Positions 1 to 6,504 of a stretch of DNA of 6,504 nt are shown in pieces. Numbering within the stretch: position 1 is the stretch's first letter; each line of letters begins with the position of its first letter. The position numbers and the translations under genes were made by a program. Source of the stretch: an uncultured Lachnospiraceae bacterium (GTDB lineage Bacteria > Bacillota > Clostridia > Lachnospirales > Lachnospiraceae); the NCBI GenBank assembly GCA_945836565.1, contig CAMALN010000097.1, positions 1 through 6,504 of the forward strand, read 5' to 3'. The notes beneath the pieces are model-generated. The model worked only from the letters and a program-made list of their open reading frames with translations, was not told where the DNA came from and made no database searches.

Positions 1-857
1 CATTCGGCATCTGTATATACCTTACTGTATATACAATTATGAAAATAGTACGTCTTTACATCCTTAAAATGATTCGCCTTGTGAACTGCCTGAAATAAAT
101 CATTAGAAAGCTCAGCAAACGGAAGCATTGTTCCCCCGCAATCAAACAAAAGTAGTAATTTGACAGAATTTTTTCTTGGCTTATCAAACTCAAGCTTTAA
201 GTAACCACCATTATTACAGGTCGAGTCGATTGTCTTATCCAGATCAAGCTCAGTCTTTGCTACATCAAGCTTTGTAGAAAACTGTCTAAGCCTCCTGAAT
301 GCAACCTGAAACTGTCTTATATCCAGTGTCTTATCATGTCTGAAATCACGATACTTACGCTCTCCCATTACCTGAAAAGCTGACTGCATACCGGACTGTC
401 CGGACACTCTTATACCACCCGGATTACGGCCGTGATGACCGAATGCAGAACCACCGCTTGTTCCTATCCAATAATTGCCTCCGTTATGTTCAGAGTTCTG
501 CTCACTGATTCTCTCTCTGAACATACGCTTTGTCTCAGCCATTTCACGCTTCACATCAAACTTATAGATGTCGGCATTAAGATTAGTTGTATCCATCTCT
601 CCCTTATCAAGGAACTTCAATATATCAGCCGGAAGCTCTTCACCCGACCTTTTATTCTTAAAATACTCCATAAATGCCATATCATACTTGTCATAGTCTG
701 ATTCAGTCTTAACCAATATCATCCTTCCAAGATTGTACAAGCCTTCAAGAGACGAGTTTGCAAGTCCCTTATCCAAGGCATCCATAAATGTAATCCATTC
801 TGTCATAGAAACCATAAGTCCATGAGCTCTGCACACATACAAAAACTGAGTAAACAA
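1..857 (-). CDS. CoxE-like VWA domain protein, 3' end cut by the window edge
   Basis: My translation of this strand gives 285 complete codons without a stop, running off base 1. The family is recognised from three parts. The N-terminal helical part has the motif RAHGLMVS near residues 10-17. A glycine-rich linker (about residues 132-153) contains GTSGGSAFG and NPGGIRVSG, typical of CoxE-like VWA proteins. The start of a von Willebrand A fold is at about 231-285, with the strand SVKLLLLFD followed by C-G-G-T-M and then YYFHNCIY. VWA domains bind a divalent metal through a MIDAS; here the first motif reads D239-C-G-G-T243 rather than DxSxS. The later MIDAS residues lie beyond the edge. The protein is probably cytosolic, as no signal peptide or membrane segment is seen. 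It follows the MoxR ATPase gene by 31 nt, and such pairs are thought to work together as a chaperone-like machine. The start is a TTG at 857, because an in-frame TAG lies two codons upstream and a strong GAGGAG sits 7 nt before it. The client is unknown. Confidence 0.85.
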   Translation of the reverse strand, partial: MFTQFLYVCRAHGLMVSMTEWITFMDALDKGLANSSLEGLYNLGRMILVKTESDYDKYDMAFMEYFKNKRSGEELPADILKFLDKGEMDTTNLNADIYKFDVKREMAETKRMFRERISEQNSEHNGGNYWIGTSGGSAFGHHGRNPGGIRVSGQSGMQSAFQVMGERKYRDFRHDKTLDIRQFQVAFRRLRQFSTKLDVAKTELDLDKTIDSTCNNGGYLKLEFDKPRKNSVKLLLLFDCGGTMLPFAELSNDLFQAVHKANHFKDVKTYYFHNCIYSKVYTDAE

Positions 858-864
858 ATCCTAT

Positions 865-870
865 CTCCTC
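865..870 (-). promoter_or_regulatory. Shine-Dalgarno site supporting the TTG start of the VWA gene
   Basis: On the minus strand GAGGAG occupies 870 to 865, with 7 nt before the TTG at 857-855. The first in-frame ATG is 14 codons downstream and has no comparable site. An in-frame TAG at 863-861 rules out an earlier start. This site therefore decides the start codon. Confidence 0.7.
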
Positions 871-888
871 TTTAAGTATAGAAAAACT

Positions 889-1710
889 TTAGTATAAATT
901 CCTGTTTTTCTTTATTATATTCAAATCCTCGTCTTTCTTTACAAGAACACCAATATATGGTAGCTGTTCCTTTATCCTCTCAGGCTCTATACCTCCTAAG
1001 ATGAGCGCCTGAAGCCAATCGATAAGCTCTGATGTAGAAGGCTTCTTTCTTACCTCCTTCATACTTCTTATCCAATAAAAAGCATCCATCGCATATTTTA
1101 GAAGCTTCTCATCTATATTATCAAAATGTACACCAACAATTTCTTCCATTTCTTCCTTCTCAGGGAAATTGATATAATGGAATATGCATCTTCTCAGAAA
1201 TGCATCCGGCAATTCCTTCTCAGCATTTGAGGTTATTATTACAATAGGACGAGTCTTTGCCTTAATTGTTTCCTTAGTCTCATGAATATAGAATTCCATC
1301 TTGTCAAGCTCCCAGAGCAAATCATTCGGGAATTCAAGGTCCGCTTTATCAATCTCATCTATAAGAAGTATTACCTGCTCCTCGCTGCTGAAGGCCTCTC
1401 CAAGCTTACCAAGCTTAATATATCTTGCAATATCATCTACACCTTCCACACCGAATTGGCTGTCATAAAGTCTCTGAATAGTATCATATACATATAAACC
1501 ATCCTGAGCCTTAGTAGTTGACTTTATATTCCATATAAAAAGCTTCATGCCAAGTGATTCGCTTATCGCCTGAGCAAGCATAGTCTTCCCTGTACCCGGC
1601 TCCCCCTTTATAAGAAGCGGCTTTTCAAGTGCACGTGCAACTTCAACTGCTGACATCAATTCAGGTGAAGCAACATATTCCTTAGAACCTGTGAATTTCA
1701 TCTCTGCCAT
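889..1710 (-). CDS. MoxR-family AAA+ ATPase
   Basis: A 273-residue AAA+ ATPase of the MoxR type (COG0714), probably cytosolic and hexameric like its relatives. Visible motifs are Walker A GEPGTGKT (36-43), Walker B ILLIDEID (114-121), a sensor-1 region IITSNAEKELP (158-168) with N162, an arginine-finger candidate at R173/R174 in FLRRC, and a sensor-2-like segment KPSTSELIDW (223-232). The core motifs are intact, so ATP hydrolysis is expected. MoxR ATPases typically sit beside VWA-domain genes and remodel a client protein or help insert a metal cofactor (for example CoxD/CoxE, NorQ/NorD, RavA/ViaA). Here the VWA partner follows 31 nt downstream. The Shine-Dalgarno AAAGGAG at 1726-1720 overlaps the proA stop codon, and the ATG follows 9 nt later, which suggests translational coupling. 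Family and ATPase assignment are secure; the physiological role is not deducible from the sequence. Confidence 0.92.
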   Translation of the reverse strand: MAEMKFTGSKEYVASPELMSAVEVARALEKPLLIKGEPGTGKTMLAQAISESLGMKLFIWNIKSTTKAQDGLYVYDTIQRLYDSQFGVEGVDDIARYIKLGKLGEAFSSEEQVILLIDEIDKADLEFPNDLLWELDKMEFYIHETKETIKAKTRPIVIITSNAEKELPDAFLRRCIFHYINFPEKEEMEEIVGVHFDNIDEKLLKYAMDAFYWIRSMKEVRKKPSTSELIDWLQALILGGIEPERIKEQLPYIGVLVKKDEDLNIIKKNRNLY

Positions 1711-1724
1711 TTAATAATACTCCT

Positions 1725-2975
1725 TTACTCTCTAATCTGGCCGTTACCATATATAACATATTTGGTCGTTGTAAGCGCCAGAAGCCCCATAGGACCTCTT
1801 GCGTGCAACTTCTGGGTACTTATACCTATCTCGGCTCCAAAGCCGAACATGAAGCCATCTGTGAATCTGGTCGATGCATTTACATATACACAGGCACTGT
1901 CAATCTCATCTAAAAATCTCTGAGAGCTCTCATAATCCTCTGTAATTATAGCCTCTGAATGACCCGTGCTGTATGTGTTTATATGCTCAACCGCCTCATC
2001 AAAGCTGTCAACTATCTTTGCTGATATTATCTTTGCAAGGTACTCTGTTCCAAAATCCTCATCAACAGCCGGCTTTATATATGACGGGCATATATCATAT
2101 GCTCTCTCGTCACCTCTGACCTCACATTCATTCTGTGACAGCATATCAACTATCCTTGGTAATGCCTCATCAGCTATATCCTTATGTATAACCAGTGATT
2201 CGCACGCATTACAAACACCAAGTCTCTGCAGCTTGGCATTCTTTATTATCTTTACAGCCTTATCGATATCAGCATATTTGTCAACATATATATGGCAATT
2301 CCCTGTACCGGTCTCGATAACAGGAATTGTAGCATTTTCCACTACATTCTTAATAAGCCCGGCTCCTCCTCTTGGAATGAGCACATCTACATACTGCTTA
2401 AGCTGCATGAATTCCTTGACAAGAGCTCTGTCCGTATCCTCTATCAGAGCTATAGCATCCTCATTGATGCCTGATGCTTTAAGGCTCTCTCTTATTACCT
2501 TTACCAGGGCCATATTGGAATTGATGCAGTCACTTCCGCCTCTTAATATTACAGCATTTCCGGTCTTAAAGGTAAGTGCAAATGCATCTACTGTGACATT
2601 TGGTCTGGACTCATATATTATACCAATCACACCAAACGGAACTCTCTTTTGACCTATCATCAATCCGTTCGGTCTTTTTTTCATGGAGATAACCTCACCT
2701 ATCGGATCCTCTAAGGCAACAACCTGTCTTATACCTTCTGCCATAGCTAAGAACCTGTCCTTGTTAAGCTTAAGTCTGTCCTGTAAAGCCTCTGACATTC
2801 CACATTTCTTGGCATTATCCATGTCAATATCATTTGCCTTAATTATCTCTTCAGCATTTTCAATAAGTGATTCAGCAACCTTGAGTAATGCATTATTCTT
2901 CTCATTCTGTCCCAGCCTTATAAGACTCCTGGATGCAAATCTTGCTTTCTTTCCCAATTCTTCTATATATGTCAT
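1725..2975 (-). CDS. proA: Glutamate-5-semialdehyde dehydrogenase (gamma-glutamyl phosphate reductase)
   Basis: A 416-residue protein, the normal full length for ProA. It is the cytosolic enzyme of the aldehyde dehydrogenase superfamily that reduces gamma-glutamyl phosphate with NADPH to glutamate-5-semialdehyde, the second step of proline synthesis. The catalytic cysteine is seen in [11 protein letters not shown], at C255. The ProA signature near residues 323-343 matches the family pattern ([16 protein letters not shown]). Other typical segments are [20 protein letters not shown] (113-132) and AVILRGGSD (141-149). The ATG at 2975 is preceded by AAGGAG with 7 nt spacing. The gene shares its operon with proB, but two small genes separate them, unlike the adjacent proB-proA pair of many bacteria. 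The 67 nt before it is the longest non-coding gap in the window. No truncation or missing key residue was noticed. Confidence 0.97.
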   Translation of the reverse strand: MTYIEELGKKARFASRSLIRLGQNEKNNALLKVAESLIENAEEIIKANDIDMDNAKKCGMSEALQDRLKLNKDRFLAMAEGIRQVVALEDPIGEVISMKKRPNGLMIGQKRVPFGVIGIIYESRPNVTVDAFALTFKTGNAVILRGGSDCINSNMALVKVIRESLKASGINEDAIALIEDTDRALVKEFMQLKQYVDVLIPRGGAGLIKNVVENATIPVIETGTGNCHIYVDKYADIDKAVKIIKNAKLQRLGVCNACESLVIHKDIADEALPRIVDMLSQNECEVRGDERAYDICPSYIKPAVDEDFGTEYLAKIISAKIVDSFDEAVEHINTYSTGHSEAIITEDYESSQRFLDEIDSACVYVNASTRFTDGFMFGFGAEIGISTQKLHARGPMGLLALTTTKYVIYGNGQIRE

Positions 2976-3042
2976 TTTATCTCTCCTTCTTCACGTTCAT
3001 AATCTTCTTATAAAATACTCTATATTAATTATCATATTATTC

Positions 3043-3612
3043 TTAAATATACAAAACCTTCTGTGGGCGCACATCATGTACGTCACACACAAGCTTATCG
3101 AGTACTTGAAAATCGTAGGCGACAGCCATTGTCTTACACACAGGGTTATGTGACAAATATCTGTCATAATATCCACCGCCATACCCTATCCTTACCCTAT
3201 CCTTTGAGAAAACTGCTCCGGGCATTATTATCAATGTATCCTTGTCCGGCACCAAAGCATCATCACTATCCGGTTCTAAAATATTATATGGTCCTTCTAT
3301 CAATGGTGTAGCTTTGTCATATTGATAAAAATCCATATATAAGCCGTCATCACCTTGTAATATTTTTGGAAGATATACTTTTTTACCACAAGCCCATGCA
3401 TTTTCCAATATATGCCTTACATCAATTTCATTTTTTATAGGCATGTACAGACATATACTGCTACAGCATTTATATTCCGGGGTATTCATAAGCTTCTCAC
3501 ATAACAGCTTAGAATACCTTTCGATATACTCGCTGTCTAAGGCAGCACGTTTTCTTAATATCTCTTGTCTAATCCTCTTTTTTTCTTCGTTTAGCAGGGA
3601 TGTCTTTGACAT
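3043..3612 (-). CDS. 5-formyltetrahydrofolate cyclo-ligase (5,10-methenyl-THF synthetase)
   Basis: A 189-residue cytosolic enzyme of the family known as MTHFS, YgfA or FAU1. It uses ATP to convert 5-formyl-THF into 5,10-methenyl-THF, returning a dead-end folate to the one-carbon pool. Evidence: the basic N-terminal helix KKRIRQEILRKRAAL (11-25), the substrate-side segment LYMPIKNEIDV (55-65), LPKI (81-84), and the family hallmark RIGYGGGYYDRYL (141-153) that contributes the nucleotide-binding loop. The usual F-D before this loop reads F135-S136 here, a minor deviation. The ATG at 3612 is the first possible start, because an in-frame TAA lies only one codon further upstream (3618-3616), and the N-terminal helix requires it. 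The gene therefore overlaps the upstream DUF896 gene by 44 nt. Its ribosome site is weak or distant (AAGGA about 14 nt away), so coupled translation is likely. Links to proline genes are genomic only; no shared pathway is evident. Confidence 0.93.
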   Translation of the reverse strand: MSKTSLLNEEKKRIRQEILRKRAALDSEYIERYSKLLCEKLMNTPEYKCCSSICLYMPIKNEIDVRHILENAWACGKKVYLPKILQGDDGLYMDFYQYDKATPLIEGPYNILEPDSDDALVPDKDTLIIMPGAVFSKDRVRIGYGGGYYDRYLSHNPVCKTMAVAYDFQVLDKLVCDVHDVRPQKVLYI

Positions 3613-3811
3613 GTGTTATGGAACCATCCTTTTCCTTGATATCTATATTTTCCAATGTACTTCTAAGATTGGCTTTTACAGCATTTATATACTCCCATCT
3701 AAGATGAGCCTGCTCCTCCAATTCCTCCTTAGTTAATCCCTCAGCTGTTTTGCTTTTTCTTGCAAGCTCATTTATGCGTGCTATTTTCTCTTCATTAATT
3801 ATTGTTGCCAT
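3569..3811 (-). CDS. DUF896 (YnzC-like) small protein
   Basis: An 80-residue soluble protein of the DUF896/UPF0291 family. The diagnostic segment is IARINELARKSKTAEGLTKE (10-29), continuing to EEQAHLRWEYI (32-42), which corresponds to the helical hairpin of Bacillus subtilis YnzC. The C-terminal tail is strongly charged (AKRRKKED). The molecular function of the family is unknown. In B. subtilis ynzC lies in the SOS-induced yneA-yneB-ynzC operon, but no yneA or yneB homologue is beside this gene. The start codon lies one nucleotide after the proB stop, and an AAGGGG inside the end of proB (3830-3825) is about 13 nt away, so translation is probably coupled to proB. Its last 14 codons and stop are inside the cyclo-ligase gene in another frame. 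Family recognition is firm; no function can be assigned. Confidence 0.9.
   Translation of the reverse strand: MATIINEEKIARINELARKSKTAEGLTKEELEEQAHLRWEYINAVKANLRSTLENIDIKEKDGSITHVKDIPAKRRKKED
3577..3583 (-). other. A-AAA-AAG slippery heptamer in the gene overlap
   Basis: On the minus strand, seven A residues are followed by G. In the cyclo-ligase frame this reads GAA-AAA-AAG (codons 10-12), which places A-AAA-AAG in the register of the classical -1 slippery heptamer used by Escherichia coli dnaX. A -1 slip here would enter the DUF896 frame and reach its TAG stop almost at once. The sequence is directly seen; any function is speculative, since A-runs are common in A+T-rich lysine codons. Confidence 0.3.
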
Positions 3812-3812
3812 T

Positions 3813-4664
3813 CTACTTCAAATACCCCTTATGAACTATAAAATCTACAGTATCGAATTCCTCATCATTATTTGCGATAAACAAGGTTCCTATATCTTCA
3901 CCATCAATTAGAGCCTCAATCTGTCCAAGATCTGTTGCATCCATAATAGCCATATCCGCACCTGAATCCGTTGCTATACGGGCAGCAGCTATCTTTGTTG
4001 ACATACCACCTGTTCCGTAAGAGCTTCCGGCGCCCTTCGCCATACTCTTAAATTCATCCGTGATTTTCTCTACTACAGAAAGCTTTACAGCATCCTTGTT
4101 TTTATGCGGATCATCTGTATAGAAGCCGTCTATATCGGTAAGTAAAATCAATAAATCTGCGCCGATAAGATTTGCAACAATTGCTGACAATGTATCATTA
4201 TCACCGAATTCAATTTCCTCTGTTGCAACTGTATCATTCTCATTTACAACCGGAATTACTCCCTGCTGCAGGAGCTCGTTTAGTGTATTCTCTGCATTAT
4301 GTCTTCTCTCGGCATCAGTAATTGCATCAAACGTAAGTAATACCTGTGCAGCCATATGATTGTATTCCATAAATAATTTCTGGTAAATCATCATAAGCTG
4401 TCCCTGTCCGACAGCAGCACAAGCTTGCTTAAGAGAAACAGTCTTCGGCTTTGTTTTAAGCCCGAGTGCCTGTACACCGACACCAATTGCACCTGACGAT
4501 ACCAGAACAACATCCTTATCTTGATTCTTCAGGTCACAAATTATCCTTACCAATTGCTCCAGCCTTCTGAAATCTACTCCGCCTGTCTCTTCATGTATCA
4601 GCGAAGACGAACCTATTTTAATTACTATTTTCTGTTTATTTTTTAAGTTCTCCCTAAAATTCAT
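3813..4664 (-). CDS. proB: Glutamate 5-kinase, short form without PUA domain
   Basis: A 283-residue amino-acid-kinase-fold enzyme that phosphorylates L-glutamate with ATP to gamma-glutamyl phosphate, the first and normally proline-inhibited step of proline synthesis. Motifs in order: IKIGSSSL (15-22, phosphate binding), VLVSSGAIGVG (53-63), AVGQGQL (84-90), NENDTV (141-146), FGDNDTLSA (153-161), LLTDIDGFYTDDP (174-186) and GTGGMSTKIAAA (217-228). The protein ends about 20 residues after the kinase fold, so it lacks the C-terminal PUA domain present in the roughly 367-residue E. coli enzyme; such kinase-only ProBs are known in other bacteria. The ATG at 4664 has AAAGG 8 nt upstream. It begins 14 nt after the COG2509 gene and ends one base before the DUF896 gene, so it is mid-operon. 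ProA is encoded two genes downstream. Identification is very secure. Confidence 0.97.
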   Translation of the reverse strand: MNFRENLKNKQKIVIKIGSSSLIHEETGGVDFRRLEQLVRIICDLKNQDKDVVLVSSGAIGVGVQALGLKTKPKTVSLKQACAAVGQGQLMMIYQKLFMEYNHMAAQVLLTFDAITDAERRHNAENTLNELLQQGVIPVVNENDTVATEEIEFGDNDTLSAIVANLIGADLLILLTDIDGFYTDDPHKNKDAVKLSVVEKITDEFKSMAKGAGSSYGTGGMSTKIAAARIATDSGADMAIMDATDLGQIEALIDGEDIGTLFIANNDEEFDTVDFIVHKGYLK

Positions 4665-4678
4665 ATCCTTTTCCTTTG

Positions 4679-6388
4679 TTATATCTTATTTATATCATTC
4701 AGGTACATTGCACAAGCTTCCGCAACCTTCATACCGTCAACTGCAGCCGAAGTAATTCCACCGGCATAGCCTGCACCCTCACCGCATGGAAATATTCCTG
4801 ATATAGAACTCATATAATTTTCATCTCTTAGAATTCTTACGGGTGAAGATGTTCTGGATTCTATACCGGATAATACCGCCTCATCATCCGCAAAGCCGTG
4901 AAGCTTTGTATCATAGTACTCTATTGCCTCAATTATAGCATCGATTATATATGGTGGCAAACAGTTATTAAGCCTTCCCATCGAATAATTTCCCTTTATA
5001 CAGGGCTTTATCCTACCAAAATCAGATGATATTGCCTCCCCCTTCAAATCCTTATATAACTGAACAGGAATATAACTCTTCCCTTCTTCATATGCTTTCT
5101 TTTCATATTTCATCTGATAATACATACCGGATAAAACACCCTTATCTCCAAAGCCTTCAGCTACAAAATCATCAGGAGTCACATTTACCACGATTGCACT
5201 GTTTGAATTGCTTCCTCCCCGATCTGAATAGCTCATACCGTTTACTACCGCCTGTTCAGTATCTGAAGCCGCATTTACTACATACCCTCCCGGGCACATG
5301 CAAAAGCTATATACACTCCTTCCTTCACTGCTTCTGTATGTCATCTTATACGATGCCGCAGGAAGATACGATGCCTCTTGACTTGTACCGTATTGCGAAC
5401 GGTTTATGAGTGAAGCCTCATGCTCGATTCTTAATCCCATTGCAAATGCTTTAGCTTCCATAGGAATTTTCCTGTCATTCAGTGTAACAAAGGTATCCCT
5501 TGAGCTATGTCCGATTGCAAGAACCAGCACATCCGTTTCAAGCTCAAGATATACCCGTTTTCCCTCGTATCTGTATTTCCATTTATTATTTATGCTTTTA
5601 AGCATACCATCCAGTTCAACATTTCCGGTTACATCAACAAGTATGCTTTTTACCTCTCCGTCACTTATAACATCCTTGAATATGGAGTCAAACCAAACCA
5701 TTCCGCCAAGTTTTATAATCTCCATACGCATATTTTTCATAACAGTTTTAAGCACATCTGTGCCTATATGCGGTTTATTCACATAAGCTATAGCCTCATC
5801 TGCTCCAAAGCCTATCAAATCCTTAAGCAACTGTTTGATTCTATACTGCCTGTCCTTTATCCCTGTAGTCAGCTTTCCATCCGAAAATGTACCGGCACCG
5901 CCTTCGCCAAAGGATATATTTGAATTTGGATTGATTGTCCCATGCTGCCAGAATCGCTCAACATCAATGCTTCTTTGGTCAACGCCTCTTCCTCGTTCTA
6001 TAACAATTGGTCTGTATCCGTTTCTGGCAAGCCAAAGGGCGCACACATATCCTGCCGGTCCTGCTCCTATTATAACCGGACTCTTATAATTCATTTTATT
6101 TACATCGCAGGAATTCTTAACAGGAAAAATGTATTCCTGCTGAGAAATATCCGATACATTTTTGTTATTCTTCAATCTCCTTAGCAGCTTATCCTCATCA
6201 GAAGCTTCAATATCAACGCAATATATATATTTAAGTGCTTCCTTATCTCGTGCGTCTATCGATTCCTTAACTATTTTTTTTAACTTGAAATTGTTATCCC
6301 GTATTACAGAGCTTATTTTTTTACATATGTGCTCCCTTTTTTCTTCCTCCGGACATACATTTATTTTAATCTGGTTTATTCTTATCAT
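4679..6388 (-). CDS. COG2509 FAD-dependent dehydrogenase-like protein
   Basis: A 569-residue soluble flavoprotein of the COG2509 group (annotated as uncharacterised FAD-dependent or NAD(FAD)-utilising dehydrogenase). The first 95 or so residues form a separate N-terminal domain rich in charged helices and strands. The FAD-binding Rossmann fold follows, with VIIGAGPAGYVCA (105-117) and the ribose-binding acidic end IERG (130-133). The family motif GEGGAGTFSDGKLTT is at 161-175. SFCMCPGGYVVNAASD lies at 361-376, and the C-terminal FAD-contact segment GIFPCGEGAGYAGGITSAA at 531-549. All expected flavin motifs are present and the length is normal. The substrate and electron acceptor are not known for the family. 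The ATG at 6388 has GAGGA 6 nt upstream, located inside the preceding HI0933-type gene, which it overlaps by 23 nt. It is followed after 14 nt by proB. A role in proline metabolism is suggested only by position. Confidence 0.9.
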   Translation of the reverse strand: MIRINQIKINVCPEEEKREHICKKISSVIRDNNFKLKKIVKESIDARDKEALKYIYCVDIEASDEDKLLRRLKNNKNVSDISQQEYIFPVKNSCDVNKMNYKSPVIIGAGPAGYVCALWLARNGYRPIVIERGRGVDQRSIDVERFWQHGTINPNSNISFGEGGAGTFSDGKLTTGIKDRQYRIKQLLKDLIGFGADEAIAYVNKPHIGTDVLKTVMKNMRMEIIKLGGMVWFDSIFKDVISDGEVKSILVDVTGNVELDGMLKSINNKWKYRYEGKRVYLELETDVLVLAIGHSSRDTFVTLNDRKIPMEAKAFAMGLRIEHEASLINRSQYGTSQEASYLPAASYKMTYRSSEGRSVYSFCMCPGGYVVNAASDTEQAVVNGMSYSDRGGSNSNSAIVVNVTPDDFVAEGFGDKGVLSGMYYQMKYEKKAYEEGKSYIPVQLYKDLKGEAISSDFGRIKPCIKGNYSMGRLNNCLPPYIIDAIIEAIEYYDTKLHGFADDEAVLSGIESRTSSPVRILRDENYMSSISGIFPCGEGAGYAGGITSAAVDGMKVAEACAMYLNDINKI

Positions 6389-6504
6389 ATATATTCCTCA
6401 CTGAACATATCGCTGAGATAATCGCAAAGGTTAGATTATAGCCTCCGCAAATTCCATCTATATCAAGCAATTCCCCCACAATATATACATTGTTTTTTAT
6501 TTTT
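6366..6504 (-). CDS. HI0933-family NAD(P)/FAD-dependent oxidoreductase, C-terminal fragment
   Basis: Only the last 45 residues and the TAA stop are inside the window; the rest lies upstream beyond base 6504. The segment VYIVGELLDIDGICGGYNL followed by TFAIISA is the characteristic C-terminal FAD-contact motif of HI0933-like flavoproteins (COG2081, sometimes annotated as aminoacetone oxidase family or YhiN). Family members are usually about 400 residues long, so nearly nine tenths is missing. Its end overlaps the start of the COG2509 gene by 23 nt in another frame, so the two flavoproteins are probably translated together. The true biochemical role of this family is not settled. Family assignment rests on one short but distinctive motif. 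Confidence 0.8.
   Translation of the reverse strand, partial: KIKNNVYIVGELLDIDGICGGYNLTFAIISAICSVRNIYDKNKPD
6395..6399 (-). promoter_or_regulatory. Shine-Dalgarno site of the COG2509 gene inside the preceding gene
   Basis: GAGGA on the minus strand lies within codons of the HI0933-like gene, 6 nt before the ATG at 6388. It supports that start, which has the two genes overlapping by 23 nt, over later candidates. Confidence 0.65.

Noticed and set aside
432..701. Plus-strand open frame of 89 codons
   Set aside because: It is antisense to the VWA gene, whose minus-strand frame is open throughout and has family motifs.
858..888. Possible terminator between the MoxR and VWA genes
   Set aside because: The 31-nt gap has no stem-loop and contains the VWA ribosome site, so it looks like an ordinary within-operon spacer.
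1966..2652. Long plus-strand open frame of 228 codons
   Set aside because: It lies wholly antisense to proA, resembles no family, and is explained by the codon pattern of the real gene.
2976..3042. Possible promoter or terminator in the 67-nt gap before proA
   Set aside because: The gap is A+T-rich with TATGAT-like hexamers, but no matching -35 at good spacing and no GC-rich stem with a T-run; apart from the proA ribosome site I see nothing I can support.
2997..3182. Minus-strand 61-codon open frame between the cyclo-ligase and proA
   Set aside because: Most of it overlaps the cyclo-ligase C-terminus in another frame; there is no convincing ribosome site and no recognisable motif.
5026..6404. 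Several plus-strand open frames of 80-138 codons
   Set aside because: They are antisense to the clearly recognised COG2509 gene, overlap one another in different frames and encode low-complexity Ser/Leu/Ile-rich sequence.

Overview
The window is densely coding and A+T-rich. All eight genes lie on the minus strand, so transcription runs from base 6504 towards base 1. There are no RNA genes, mobile elements, repeat arrays or clear terminators. The protein flavour points to an anaerobic, low-GC Firmicute: a YnzC/DUF896 protein, a ProB without a PUA domain, COG2509 and HI0933-type flavoproteins, and strong AAGGAG-type ribosome binding sites. Class Clostridia, perhaps Lachnospiraceae, fits best. 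That placement is an inference from gene families and composition, not from a marker gene.

In transcription order the layout is: (1) the last 45 residues of an HI0933-family flavoprotein, cut by the window edge; (2) a complete COG2509 FAD-dependent dehydrogenase-like protein, starting inside gene 1; (3) proB, glutamate 5-kinase; (4) a small DUF896 (YnzC-like) protein; (5) 5-formyltetrahydrofolate cyclo-ligase, overlapping gene 4 by 44 nt; (6) proA, glutamate-5-semialdehyde dehydrogenase; (7) a MoxR-type AAA+ ATPase; (8) a CoxE-like von Willebrand factor A protein, cut by the other window edge. Spacings are -23, 14, 1, -44, 67, 14 and 31 nt. The set therefore looks like one operon whose promoter and terminator both lie outside the window.

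ProB and ProA together turn glutamate into glutamate-5-semialdehyde, which cyclises to pyrroline-5-carboxylate. ProC, needed to finish proline, is not here. The cyclo-ligase salvages 5-formyl-THF as 5,10-methenyl-THF. The MoxR ATPase and VWA protein are a recurrent pair thought to act as an ATP-driven chaperone or cofactor-insertion machine, but nothing in the window names their client.

I found no clearly new system. The points most worth a second look are the MoxR/VWA pair attached to a proline-biosynthesis operon, the altered metal site of the VWA protein, the long DUF896/cyclo-ligase overlap, which contains an A-AAA-AAG slippery heptamer, and the poorly understood flavoprotein pair upstream of proB.
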